Below, one piece after another: positions 23,896 through 31,756 of a DNA stretch of 49,888 nt; position 1 is the stretch's first letter; each line of letters begins with the position of its first letter. Under the pieces are notes generated by a model that saw only the letters and a list, made by a program, of their open reading frames with translations, ran no database searches and had not been told where the DNA came from. This DNA is from Candidatus Didemnitutus sp. (lineage in GTDB: Bacteria; Verrucomicrobiota; Verrucomicrobiia; Opitutales; Opitutaceae): the NCBI GenBank assembly GCA_023701285.1, contig JAMPXH010000016.1:1-49888 (forward strand), written 5' to 3'. Both the position numbers and the translations under genes were made by a program.

Positions 23896-25062
23896 ATGAA
23901 AACCTCCCGTCCGCTCCTCTTCCTCGCCACCGCCCTCTTCCTTGGCGGCACCGGCCTTTTGTCCGCCCAGCCCGCACCGGCGCCGCGCGATCCTCCCGGG
24001 GGCCTCCGCAACGAAGCCCCGCGGATGACCACCATGCCCAAGCCCCAGTGGGGCGATTCCCGCCGCTCGAAAGCCACCTCCCGCACGCCCGCCGCCTTCG
24101 ACGCGGCCAGCAACACCACCGCCGCCCGCATCAAGTTCTCCGACCCCAGCCAGCCCGGCACCCTCAAGTTCACTCTGCCCTGGGCCGACGTGAAGATCAC
24201 CGGCACCGACGGCGACGAGGTCACCGTCACCTCCTCCCTCGAACGCAAACGCGAGAAGGACCAGGTCGACGCCGACGGCTTCCGCCGCCTCGACGACGAC
24301 GTCTCCTTCGAACTCACCGAGAAGAACAACGTCGTCGCCGTCGCGCTCGCCGGCGACCAGCACTGGGGCGCGCAAGGCGCCGACTTCCGCATCGCCGTGC
24401 CGCGCGGCACCCACCTCGTCGTCCGCACCCAGCTCGGCGGCGACATCGAGATCCGCGACATCGACGGCGACATCGACGTCAACAGCATGAACGGCGAAGT
24501 CACCCTCTCCGACATCGGCAGCTCCGCGATCGTCAACACCATGAACGGCGAGATCACCGCCCTCTTCCGCCGTCCGCCGACGAAGCCCGTCTCCATCACC
24601 TCCATGAACGGCGAGATCGACCTCCAACTCCCGACCGAGACGAAGGCCAACGTCCGCCTCCGCACGCACAACGGCAGCATCCGCACCAACTTCGCCGCCG
24701 AGCGGCTCGTCACCCAGCCCGACCCCTCCGCCCGCCGCGTCACCGTCCGCACCGAGACCGACGCCGATCTCGCGGACCTGCCCGCCGACGTGCAGCGCGA
24801 GGTGCGCGCCGCCGAGCAGGAAGCTGCGCAGGCCGCCCGCGAGGCCGCCCAAGCCGCACACGAAGCCGCCACCGTCGTCCGCGCCGTCGTCCGCGGAGTC
24901 ATTGAAGGCGCCACGGGCACCGCGCCGGCGGCGCCGGTGGCCCCGATGCCACCCGCTGCGTTCGGCGGCAAATCCATCAGCGGCGTCCTCAACGGCGGCG
25001 GCGTCGACATCTCGCTCTCCACGATGAACGGCACCATCACCGTGCGTGAACAGAAGGACTGA
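23896..25062 (+). CDS. Secreted DUF4097-type beta-repeat protein
   Basis: This 388-residue protein has a signal peptide (MKTSRPLLFLATALFLGGTGLLSA), a Pro/Arg-rich linker and a right-handed beta-repeat region in which MNGE/MNGT turns recur: SMNGEVTLSDIG, TMNGEITALF, SMNGEIDLQL and finally TMNGTITV. Such repeats mark the DUF4097/putative adhesin family often found with sigma/anti-sigma pairs. An alanine-rich helical insert (EAAQAAREAAQAAHEAA) at about 305-340 interrupts the last repeat. The function is unknown; envelope stress sensing or a target of the sigma factor is plausible. It lies 27 bp behind the anti-sigma gene. Its stop TGA opens repeat copy 2. Confidence 0.8.
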   Translation: MKTSRPLLFLATALFLGGTGLLSAQPAPAPRDPPGGLRNEAPRMTTMPKPQWGDSRRSKATSRTPAAFDAASNTTAARIKFSDPSQPGTLKFTLPWADVKITGTDGDEVTVTSSLERKREKDQVDADGFRRLDDDVSFELTEKNNVVAVALAGDQHWGAQGADFRIAVPRGTHLVVRTQLGGDIEIRDIDGDIDVNSMNGEVTLSDIGSSAIVNTMNGEITALFRRPPTKPVSITSMNGEIDLQLPTETKANVRLRTHNGSIRTNFAAERLVTQPDPSARRVTVRTETDADLADLPADVQREVRAAEQEAAQAAREAAQAAHEAATVVRAVVRGVIEGATGTAPAAPVAPMPPAAFGGKSISGVLNGGGVDISLSTMNGTITVREQKD

Positions 25063-25191
25063 GCCGGGATCGTGCAGGAGGTGGGCGTCGGTGTCCCTAC
25101 CGACGCCTGTCGCCGCTGGGACCGCGGCGACCAACCCATTGCCAGGAGCTCATCAGTCGGAAGTGGCGTCCAACTGCATGAGTCCGGCTGA
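25060..25191 (+). repeat. 132-bp interspersed element, copy 2
   Basis: The element starts TGAGCCGGGATCGTGCAG at 25060 and ends CTGCATGAGTCCGGCTGA at 25191, with the same internal hairpins as the other copies (second hairpin slightly mismatched here). Bases 25060-25062 are the stop codon of the DUF4097 gene. CTGA occurs at both borders, a possible 4-bp target duplication. Confidence 0.9.
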
Positions 25192-25223
25192 GCGCGCCGC
25201 CCGCCACCCTTTCGCGCACTCCG

Positions 25224-25250
25224 GACCGGGGCCGACCGCCCCGGTCTTTT
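25224..25250 (+). terminator. Predicted Rho-independent terminator of the sigma operon
   Basis: GACCGGGGC and GCCCCGGTC form a perfect 9-bp stem around a CGACC loop, followed by TTTT. The U-run is short, so efficiency may be modest. It lies downstream of the DUF4097 gene and repeat copy 2 and before the response regulator. The rest of 25251-25399 shows no gene. Confidence 0.6.
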
Positions 25251-25399
25251 CGCGTCTCTGCCCGCCGCCCCGGTCGCCTTGCCCGGCGCCGCCCGACAAA
25301 GATTTTCCGTCGCGCATCTTGCCAAGCTGCGGCGAGTCAGCTGGACTGCGGCCTCAAGCAGACCAACCGCGCCACGCGGGCCAGCGCGGTCGCAGTCCC

Positions 25400-25786
25400 A
25401 TGGCAGACATCCTCCTCATCGACGACGAAGACATCTTTCGTGAAGTGCTCGCCACCGCGCTGCAACACGAAGGCCACACCGTGCGCCAAGCCGGCGACGG
25501 CATGGCGGGGCTGAAGCTCTTCCGCGAAAAGCCCGCCGAACTCGTGATCACGGACATCGTGATGCCCGAGAAGGAGGGCCTCGACACGATCCGCGATCTG
25601 CACCGCGATTTCCCCGCCGCGCGCATCATCGCCATGTCCGGCGGCCTCGCGCACGATTCGCGCCTCTACCTGCACATGGCCGAGAAGTTCGGCGCCGCCG
25701 CCGTGTTGGCAAAGCCCTTCTCGCTCGCCGACCTGCACCACACCGTTGCCACGGTGCTCGCCGCGCCTTCGCGGCCGCAGCCCTGA
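25400..25786 (+). CDS. Single-domain response regulator
   Basis: This 128-residue CheY-like receiver has the acidic pair D8/D9 in LLIDDED, phospho-acceptor D52 in VITDIVMPEKEG, a Ser/Thr position in AMSGG and the conserved Lys in VLAKPF. There is no output domain, so it acts by protein contact or phosphotransfer. No kinase is adjacent; a histidine kinase-like gene lies far off at 47808. The ATG at 25400 directly begins the receiver fold; the longer upstream frame would run through repeat copy 2 and was rejected. The stop TGA is the first of three TGATCCC tandem units. Confidence 0.92.
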   Translation: MADILLIDDEDIFREVLATALQHEGHTVRQAGDGMAGLKLFREKPAELVITDIVMPEKEGLDTIRDLHRDFPAARIIAMSGGLAHDSRLYLHMAEKFGAAAVLAKPFSLADLHHTVATVLAAPSRPQP

Positions 25787-25819
25787 TCCCTGATCCCTGA
25801 TCCCGCGGCCGCGCCGCGC

Positions 25820-26044
25820 TCAGGAGCGGAAGAGCATGATCAGCTGCAGACGGTTTTTGATGCGCAGCTTCCGATAGACGCCCGAGAGCTGCGCCTTCAC
25901 CGTGCTCATCGATTTGCCGAGCACGGCCGCGATCTCCCGGTTGCCGGACCCGCGCGCGGCCTCGGCCACGACCTTGGCTTCCGCCGGCGTCAATTTCACC
26001 ACCGCCGGCGGAGCGGGGCGGGCGTTGCGCGGCGAGCGGGCCAT
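25820..26044 (-). CDS. Small LuxR-type HTH protein (distal of a tandem pair)
   Basis: This 74-residue protein consists of little more than a LuxR/GerE helix-turn-helix: KLTPAEAKVVAEAARGSGNREIAAVLGKSMSTVKAQLSGVYRKLRIKNRLQLIML. The usual STVKxxL recognition helix is present, but no sensory or receiver domain is. It starts 2 bp after the stop of a second HTH-only gene and is the last gene of a TonB receptor-TlpA-HTH-HTH run on the minus strand. It may act as a dimerisation partner or antagonist of the full-length LuxR regulator at 30458; this is inference. Confidence 0.8.
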   Translation of the reverse strand: MARSPRNARPAPPAVVKLTPAEAKVVAEAARGSGNREIAAVLGKSMSTVKAQLSGVYRKLRIKNRLQLIMLFRS

Positions 26045-26046
26045 GA

Positions 26047-26298
26047 TCAGCGCAAGGCGGCGATGAGCCGCGTGCGGGTCGGTTGCCCCAGCTTGCGCAG
26101 GATCGACGCCACCTGGTTCTTCACCGTGGGCTCCGCCTTCCCGAGCCGGGCGGCAATCTCCTTGTTGGTGTAGCCGGCACCCAGCAACTCGAGCACGCGC
26201 CCCTCGGCCTCCGTGAGCAACGCTGCCGGCTCGGCGGGAAAAAGCCGGCCCCGGTTCGTCGCCGGGGAAGGCAGGAGACAATAGCGCTCCGCGACCAT
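26047..26298 (-). CDS. Small LuxR-type HTH protein (proximal of a tandem pair)
   Basis: This 83-residue protein has a short N-terminal tail followed by a GerE-type HTH: LLTEAEGRVLELLGAGYTNKEIAARLGKAEPTVKNQVASILRKLGQPTRTRLIAALR. Its ATG at 26298 is one base after the TlpA stop, and the next HTH gene starts 2 bp after its own stop. The HTH is closest in pattern to that of the regulator at 30458 (AGLTNKEIAAQL...LIVALR), suggesting duplication of the DNA-binding end. No sensing domain is present. Confidence 0.82.
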   Translation of the reverse strand: MVAERYCLLPSPATNRGRLFPAEPAALLTEAEGRVLELLGAGYTNKEIAARLGKAEPTVKNQVASILRKLGQPTRTRLIAALR

Positions 26299-26299
26299 G

Positions 26300-27514
26300 T
26301 CAGAGCCCCAGCAGACGCTTCACCTCGGACGCGAGCTTCTCGCCGCGCGCCTCCGTCGCGGCCAGCCGGCCGTCGCGGTCGAGCAGGAACATCGCGGGGA
26401 TGGCCTCGATGCCGAACTGCACGGCGAACTCGTTCTTGAAATGCAGCCCGTCGTAGTGCTGCGGCCAAGGCATCGCCTGCTTGGCCACGAAATCCCGCAG
26501 CTTCTTCTTCGCGGCCGCATGCTTCGCTCCGGCCTGCGCCGGCGTGTCGTTCGCCGTGACGCCGGAGCGCTCGAGCGTGATGCCGACGATCTCGAACCCC
26601 TTTTCGTGATACTCGGCGTAAACCTTTTTCACCGTCGGAAGCTCGGCGATGCACGGTCCGCACCACGTCGCCCAGAAGTCAATCAGCACGACCTTGCCCC
26701 GGAGCCGGGAGAGATCGACCTGGCGGCCGTCGACCGCGGTGAATTTCAGCGTGGCGAGCGCGGCGAGTCGCTCCGCCTGCTCCGCGGCGGCGGCGGCGCG
26801 CTTCGCCTGCTGTTCCGCCACGAGCGCGGCGATGGCCGGATTGGCCTGAAGCTCCACCTCGAAGCGCGCCGCTGCCTCCGCCGAGCGATTGCGCAACTGC
26901 GCCGCATACATCTCGACGATGGGCAGCACGCGCTCATCGGGGAACCGGGCGATCAACCGGTCCACCAGCGGGCGGAACGCGGTGACGTCAAACGTCTCGC
27001 CCTTGATCCGCGCCACCGTGCCCGCGTCGATCAGCAAGGCGTTGAACGCCCCGTTCCGCTGCCGCGGCGTGGCATCGTCGGCCGCGACGACTTGCTGCAA
27101 CAGGCGCACCTGCTCGCTGCGGAACGCGGCGACGGCGGCCTCGTCCGAGATCAGGTTGCCCCAGCCCGGCCGGGCGGCGAACTCCGGCTTGAAGCCCGTG
27201 ATGAACGACGGACCGGTGTAGCTCGCCTGCACCCAGCCTTCGTAGCGGCGGGGGTCCTGCGGATATTTTTCGCCGAAGGCGTGGGCCGCGGCGGCGAATT
27301 GCCGGTATTTCTGATCCGATTGAAGAAAGCGGGTCTCCGCCGACGCCTCCGCCCCGGCCGGCGGCTCCGCGCGATAGCTTTCCCACAGCGCCTCGTAGTC
27401 GAGATCGGCCGGCGATTTGCTCGCGGGGGCAGGCTCGGCTTGGGGCGATGCGGACGCGACGCCGAGCGCCGCGCCGGAAAGGGCGGCCGCGAAGAGAAGG
27501 GAAAGGATTTTCAT
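26300..27514 (-). CDS. TlpA-like thioredoxin-fold protein, exported
   Basis: This 404-residue protein has a signal peptide (MKILSLLFAAALSGAALGVASA), a long helical N-terminal region (about 35-250, with Ala/Glu-rich segments) and a C-terminal thioredoxin domain. The redox motif is C285-G-P-C288 in FWATWCGPCIAELP, followed by FEIVGITLE and the cis-Pro region AIPAMFLLDRDGR. It should catalyse disulfide exchange in the periplasm. It lies 62 bp behind a TonB receptor gene, a pairing seen in several Bacteroidota/Verrucomicrobiota uptake operons. The helical region has no recognised function. Confidence 0.88.
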   Translation of the reverse strand: MKILSLLFAAALSGAALGVASASPQAEPAPASKSPADLDYEALWESYRAEPPAGAEASAETRFLQSDQKYRQFAAAAHAFGEKYPQDPRRYEGWVQASYTGPSFITGFKPEFAARPGWGNLISDEAAVAAFRSEQVRLLQQVVAADDATPRQRNGAFNALLIDAGTVARIKGETFDVTAFRPLVDRLIARFPDERVLPIVEMYAAQLRNRSAEAAARFEVELQANPAIAALVAEQQAKRAAAAAEQAERLAALATLKFTAVDGRQVDLSRLRGKVVLIDFWATWCGPCIAELPTVKKVYAEYHEKGFEIVGITLERSGVTANDTPAQAGAKHAAAKKKLRDFVAKQAMPWPQHYDGLHFKNEFAVQFGIEAIPAMFLLDRDGRLAATEARGEKLASEVKRLLGL

Positions 27515-27576
27515 GCGCAGGAGAGGAAAAAGGCCGGGTCGCCACCGGAGCGGCGACCCGGCACAGCACAACACAC

Positions 27577-30384
27577 TTAGAATTTCTTGTTCAGGCTGAG
27601 GATATAGCGGCGCAGGCGCGGATCGCCGGCGAAGCGCGGCGAACCGGCGAGAATGTCCGCATCCTCATCGAAGACGTTGATGATGGTGACGGTCAGCTTG
27701 CTGCCGCTGAGCGCGCTTTCCCACCAACGCTTGGAGTCGGCGCTGAAGTTGCCGCTGTAGCCGAAGTCGTAGGAGACCTGCGGATTGAACTCGGTGTAGG
27801 CCGGATAGGGCGGGTTGCTGAGACCGTTGATGAAGTAGGCGGTCTGGTGGCTGAACGACAAACCCGCCTCCCACGGGCCGCGGCCCCAGAAAACGGAACC
27901 GCTGGCGCGCCGCGGCTGATAGCCGAAAGTGGACGACGGCGTGGCGGCAGGCGTGGCCTTCGTCCAGATCACGTCGGGATCGGAGAAGGCGGCCGTGATG
28001 CTGAGCCGGCCGAAGTCGAACGTGCGGTCGTAGCTCAAGCGGTAGTCCCAACCCTTGGTCGTGACGCCGGCGAGGTTGATGTTGCTGGAGTCCCAGCCGA
28101 GCCCGCCTTCGGCGGCGGTGATGATCGTGCCGCCGGTGTAGCCGAGCGCCTGGTCGGCCGGCGTCAGCGGATTGCGGAAGATGCGCTCGGGAAAATAATT
28201 CAGCAGCACCTGCAGGCTCGTGGAACCCGAGCGCTCGGTGTAGGCGAGTTCGTAGTAATCGGCCGAGAACGAGAGGCCCTTGAACCACTTGCCGGGCACG
28301 TCGACGACGATGCCGGCGTTGCGCGAGACGGACTCCTCGGGCCGCAGCGTCGCGTTGCCGCCGCTGCGATAGGTATAGCTGGTGCGTGGAATCACGGTGT
28401 TGCCGCGCGCAGGATCGACCGTGGTGTTGGAGGCGGTGATGGTCGTCGGGAACTGGGTCACCGGCGCCTGCAGATCGTAGAGGCGGACCGGCTTGAAGCC
28501 CTCGGCGCGGGAGGCGCGCAGCGTCATCCACTTGACCGGCCGGTAAAACGCACGATAGGTCGGCGTCGTGGCCGCACCGATGTCGGAATAGTCCGAGGCG
28601 CGCACGGCGCCGCCGACTTCCAGACGGTCGACGAGCGGCAGGTTTTGCTTCTCAGAGAGCAGCGGCACGCTGATCTCGGCAAAGGCGGCCGTGAGCTCGC
28701 GGCTGAAGGGCTGCGTGAGCACATAGGTGGGGGTCGACGCGTTTTGTTCGCGCCAGAATTTCACCTTTTCCTTGCCAGCCTCGGCACCGACGGCGGCGTG
28801 CCAGGCACCGGCCCAGCCCTCCCACACGGGGCCGTCGGCGACCACAGTATATTGGTAGGTGTCGGTCGTGTCCTTGTGGTCGTGGAAGGGCATGAGCGCC
28901 TCGAGCACACCGGGGGCGTTCGGGTTGACACCCGTGAAGCTGTCGTAGGCGAGGAGCGGCTTGGAAGCGCTGGCCATCGCCGTGCTGAGCAAGCCGAAGT
29001 TGAAGGAGGAGCCGCTCAACGCATCGTCGGAGACGATGTTCCGCGCGAAAGAGGCGCTGGCGTCGTAACGCCAGTCGCTGAGAAAGGTGCCGCGGAGGCC
29101 CAGCACGACGCCCTGATTCTCCTGTTTGGAAATGGTGCGCGGCAGCGGCAGGTCGTAGAAGACCTTCTGGAGATACAACGCCTGGTTGAAGGGGTTGCCC
29201 GGATAGTTGGCCGGCAGCTGGGTGGTGAGCGTAACCGGCGAGCCGATGGAGTCGAAACGGTTCTGGCTCGCACGCCCTTCGAAGTAGAGGTTAGCCGTGG
29301 CGGTGAGGTCGTAATCCGCCTTGAGAACCGCGCTGAGGCGCTTGCTGCTGTCGATCGCGTAGGTGTAGGCGGCCGAATCATACGGCGCGGGGATGGTGGT
29401 CGAATAGGCGGCATTGGCGGCGGTGGTGCCGTTCGAACCGGCCGGCAGCGCCACGACATGCGTGGTCAGGCCGGTGATCGCCGGGGTGTTGTTCAGGTAT
29501 TGCCACCATTGGGTCGAGAGCGTGCCGGCACCGCTCGCGGGCGTGTAGAGGAAATTGGTGCTCGTGCTGCCGAAGGCGCGGACGTCGTTCGTGGCGGTCC
29601 ACCAGCGGTCGGACGACTTCATGGCATTCTGATCCTCCGCCGAAAGCGTGACGAAGGTGCTCAGCTTGCCGTGGCGCGCACCGGCCGTGAGGCTGACGGT
29701 CGTCTGCGCCACGTCGGTGTCGAAGGTGTTGTCGTAGGTCACGCGCAGCTCGGCGCCACGGTAGTTTTTCTTGAGGATGACGTTCACCACGCCGGCGATG
29801 GCCTCGGAGCCGTAGATGGCACCCGCACCCTGCGGAAGCACCTCGATGCGCTCGATCGCGGAGACCGGCAGACCGTCGATGGAGAAGTCCTCGCGGCCGC
29901 CCGCGCCACCCGGCGCCTCCTGACCGGTGTGAGGGATGCGGCGACCGTCGATGAGCACGAGCGTGGAGTTGCCGCCGATGCCGCGCATGTTGAACGACGT
30001 GCCGACCGTTTGGGCACGCGACGTGCCGCTGTTCTGCATGTTGTCGTTGAAGCCGACCGATCCGCCAAGCTGCGGAATCGCCCAGCGGATGTCCGCCAGA
30101 CGGCTGACGCCGCGGCGCTCCAGCTCGATCTGCGGGATGGAGAAGACGGGGATCGCGCCCTGCTCCTGCCCGAGCGTGCGGATGCGCGTGCCGGTGACCT
30201 CGAATTGTTCGAGCTTCACCGTGTCCTTCGGCTCCTCCGCCGCCTCGCGGGTGACGACGGGGACCTCCTGCGCCGGAGCGGCGGGCGGAGTGGACTCAAC
30301 GGGCTGCGGCGCGACCTGCGCCAGGGCCAGGACCGGCAGCAGGCATAGCGCAGCCGGGATCAGACGGGGGGCAACTCTGTTCAT
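27577..30384 (-). CDS. TonB-dependent receptor
   Basis: This 935-residue outer-membrane receptor has a signal peptide (MNRVAPRLIPAALCLLPVLALA), a Pro-rich linker, and a plug beginning VKLEQFEVTGTRIRTLG with the conserved VLIDGRRIP, SAIERIEVLPQGAGAIYGSEAIAGVVNVILKK. A 22-stranded barrel ends in the aromatic LSLNKKF. There is no carboxypeptidase-like N-terminal domain. The plug (GVVNVILKK, DGRRIPH) resembles receptors of the peptide/siderophore-like group, but the ligand is not predictable. It is the first gene of the run with TlpA and two HTH-only genes, and is divergent from the LuxR regulator at 30458 across a 73-bp gap. Confidence 0.93.
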   Translation of the reverse strand: MNRVAPRLIPAALCLLPVLALAQVAPQPVESTPPAAPAQEVPVVTREAAEEPKDTVKLEQFEVTGTRIRTLGQEQGAIPVFSIPQIELERRGVSRLADIRWAIPQLGGSVGFNDNMQNSGTSRAQTVGTSFNMRGIGGNSTLVLIDGRRIPHTGQEAPGGAGGREDFSIDGLPVSAIERIEVLPQGAGAIYGSEAIAGVVNVILKKNYRGAELRVTYDNTFDTDVAQTTVSLTAGARHGKLSTFVTLSAEDQNAMKSSDRWWTATNDVRAFGSTSTNFLYTPASGAGTLSTQWWQYLNNTPAITGLTTHVVALPAGSNGTTAANAAYSTTIPAPYDSAAYTYAIDSSKRLSAVLKADYDLTATANLYFEGRASQNRFDSIGSPVTLTTQLPANYPGNPFNQALYLQKVFYDLPLPRTISKQENQGVVLGLRGTFLSDWRYDASASFARNIVSDDALSGSSFNFGLLSTAMASASKPLLAYDSFTGVNPNAPGVLEALMPFHDHKDTTDTYQYTVVADGPVWEGWAGAWHAAVGAEAGKEKVKFWREQNASTPTYVLTQPFSRELTAAFAEISVPLLSEKQNLPLVDRLEVGGAVRASDYSDIGAATTPTYRAFYRPVKWMTLRASRAEGFKPVRLYDLQAPVTQFPTTITASNTTVDPARGNTVIPRTSYTYRSGGNATLRPEESVSRNAGIVVDVPGKWFKGLSFSADYYELAYTERSGSTSLQVLLNYFPERIFRNPLTPADQALGYTGGTIITAAEGGLGWDSSNINLAGVTTKGWDYRLSYDRTFDFGRLSITAAFSDPDVIWTKATPAATPSSTFGYQPRRASGSVFWGRGPWEAGLSFSHQTAYFINGLSNPPYPAYTEFNPQVSYDFGYSGNFSADSKRWWESALSGSKLTVTIINVFDEDADILAGSPRFAGDPRLRRYILSLNKKF

Positions 30385-30457
30385 AGGTGTGTGTCAGGTG
30401 ACGCCGCACCCTTCAGCCAAAGCCGTGCCGCGACAAACTTACTAAGGTTAATGATCC

Positions 30458-31708
30458 ATGGGCTCCCGTCATACGTCCGGATTGAGACTGGCGCGCGGGG
30501 CGCGGGGCGTGCTTCCCTGCCGGGTGTTGAGCCGCAGCCCGGTCATTCCCGCCCTCGCTCCGCTGTCCGCGCCCGGACAGTCGGCTTTGCTCAACCTGCA
30601 CCGCGCACTGGAGTTCGACGAACTGTGGGGCGCCCTGCAGGGCTTGTTCGAGGATCTCGTGCCGCACGACACGCTCGTGATGTCGGTCAACTACCTCGAT
30701 TGGAAACGCGAGGCCTCGACCAAGCGCTTCTCCTCGCTGAAGTCGCACCACCCGCACGACGACCACGCCAACCAGCTCGTCGCGGCGGAGGGCTCGGCGT
30801 TTTTCCAGCCCTTCCTCGACGCGCATCACGGCATCCCCGCCTACCAGCACAGCCAGCTCGTCTCCGATCCGCGCAAGATCGACCGCACCGCCTATTACCG
30901 GCGCTACATGGCGCGCTACGACTGGCGCTACTCCGCCCACCTGCTCTTCTGGCACGGGCGCGGGATCGAGACCTCGTTCGCGCTGCGCCGCCGCGCGGAG
31001 CAGGGGGACTTCACCCCGCGCGAGATGGAGACGCTCCACGCCGTGCATCCGCACATCAAGGTCGCCTTCGACCGCATGAAGACCTTCGAGCAGGAACGCC
31101 AGCGGCGGCGCCTGCTGGAGGGCTTTTACCGCGCCAAGCCCGAGGCCGTGCTCTTTCTCGATTGGAACCTCGCGCCGATCTACGCCTCGCAGGACGCCCT
31201 CGCCCTCTGCGCCGTGTGGAACCTCGGCCACGACCGGGCGCGCTACTACACGCCGCAAGCCGTGTTCGCCATTCCGGAGGAGATCAGCCGCGGCTGCGAC
31301 GAGCTCCGGCGCGAATGGCAGGCCCGGCCACCGGAGGCGGTCACGGTCTCCACTCCGCCGCCTTCGCGCCATGTCCTCGCCCTCCAGCCCGGCCACGAAG
31401 CGCTCATCTCCCTGCGCCCGGAAAAAGGCGGCACGCTCACCAAACCCGTCTTCGTCGTCCGCCTCCGTGTCAGCGACACCGCGCCGGAACAGCCCGCCCT
31501 CACCGCAGATCTCGGTTCGCAACGCCTGATGCACCGACTCACGCCGATGGAGCGCGAGCTGGCGCAGCTCGTCTGCGCCGGCCTGACGAACAAGGAGATC
31601 GCCGCCCAGTTGAAGAAGACCGAGGGCAGCGTGAAGGTGCAGCTGAGCGGCATCTTCCAGAAGCTCCGCGTCAACTCCCGCGCCAAGCTGATCGTCGCGT
31701 TGCGCTGA
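30458..31708 (+). CDS. LuxR C-terminal-related transcriptional regulator
   Basis: This 416-residue regulator has a long N-terminal region (about 30-345) without clear receiver motifs, then a GerE-type HTH at about 355-416 (RLTPMERELAQLVCAGLTNKEIAAQLKKTEGSVKVQLSGIFQKLRVNSRAKLIVAL). The N-terminal part has a helix-rich section (ALLNLHRALEFDELWGALQGLF) and a hydrophobic PAS-like stretch (AVLFLDWNLAPIYASQDALAL) around 228-250. It is divergent from the TonB receptor-TlpA-HTH-HTH genes and is the likely regulator of that run. The start at 30458 is not certain; an internal start is possible because the first 30 residues are basic and non-conserved in look. Confidence 0.85.
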   Translation: MGSRHTSGLRLARGARGVLPCRVLSRSPVIPALAPLSAPGQSALLNLHRALEFDELWGALQGLFEDLVPHDTLVMSVNYLDWKREASTKRFSSLKSHHPHDDHANQLVAAEGSAFFQPFLDAHHGIPAYQHSQLVSDPRKIDRTAYYRRYMARYDWRYSAHLLFWHGRGIETSFALRRRAEQGDFTPREMETLHAVHPHIKVAFDRMKTFEQERQRRRLLEGFYRAKPEAVLFLDWNLAPIYASQDALALCAVWNLGHDRARYYTPQAVFAIPEEISRGCDELRREWQARPPEAVTVSTPPPSRHVLALQPGHEALISLRPEKGGTLTKPVFVVRLRVSDTAPEQPALTADLGSQRLMHRLTPMERELAQLVCAGLTNKEIAAQLKKTEGSVKVQLSGIFQKLRVNSRAKLIVALR

Positions 31709-31756
31709 GGCTGCGGCGGTGTTGCAGGGCGCGCGGCCACCTGCTCCACTCCGCGC

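Noticed and set aside
27448-30348. Plus-strand open frame of about 966 codons opposite the TonB receptor
   Set aside because: Composition is typical of an antisense shadow in GC-rich DNA, while the minus strand has signal, plug and barrel motifs.
30353-30372. GCAGCCGGGATCAGACGG near the TonB receptor start as a repeat relic
   Set aside because: The match to the repeat end is short and lies in the coding sequence for the signal peptide; the rest of the element is missing.
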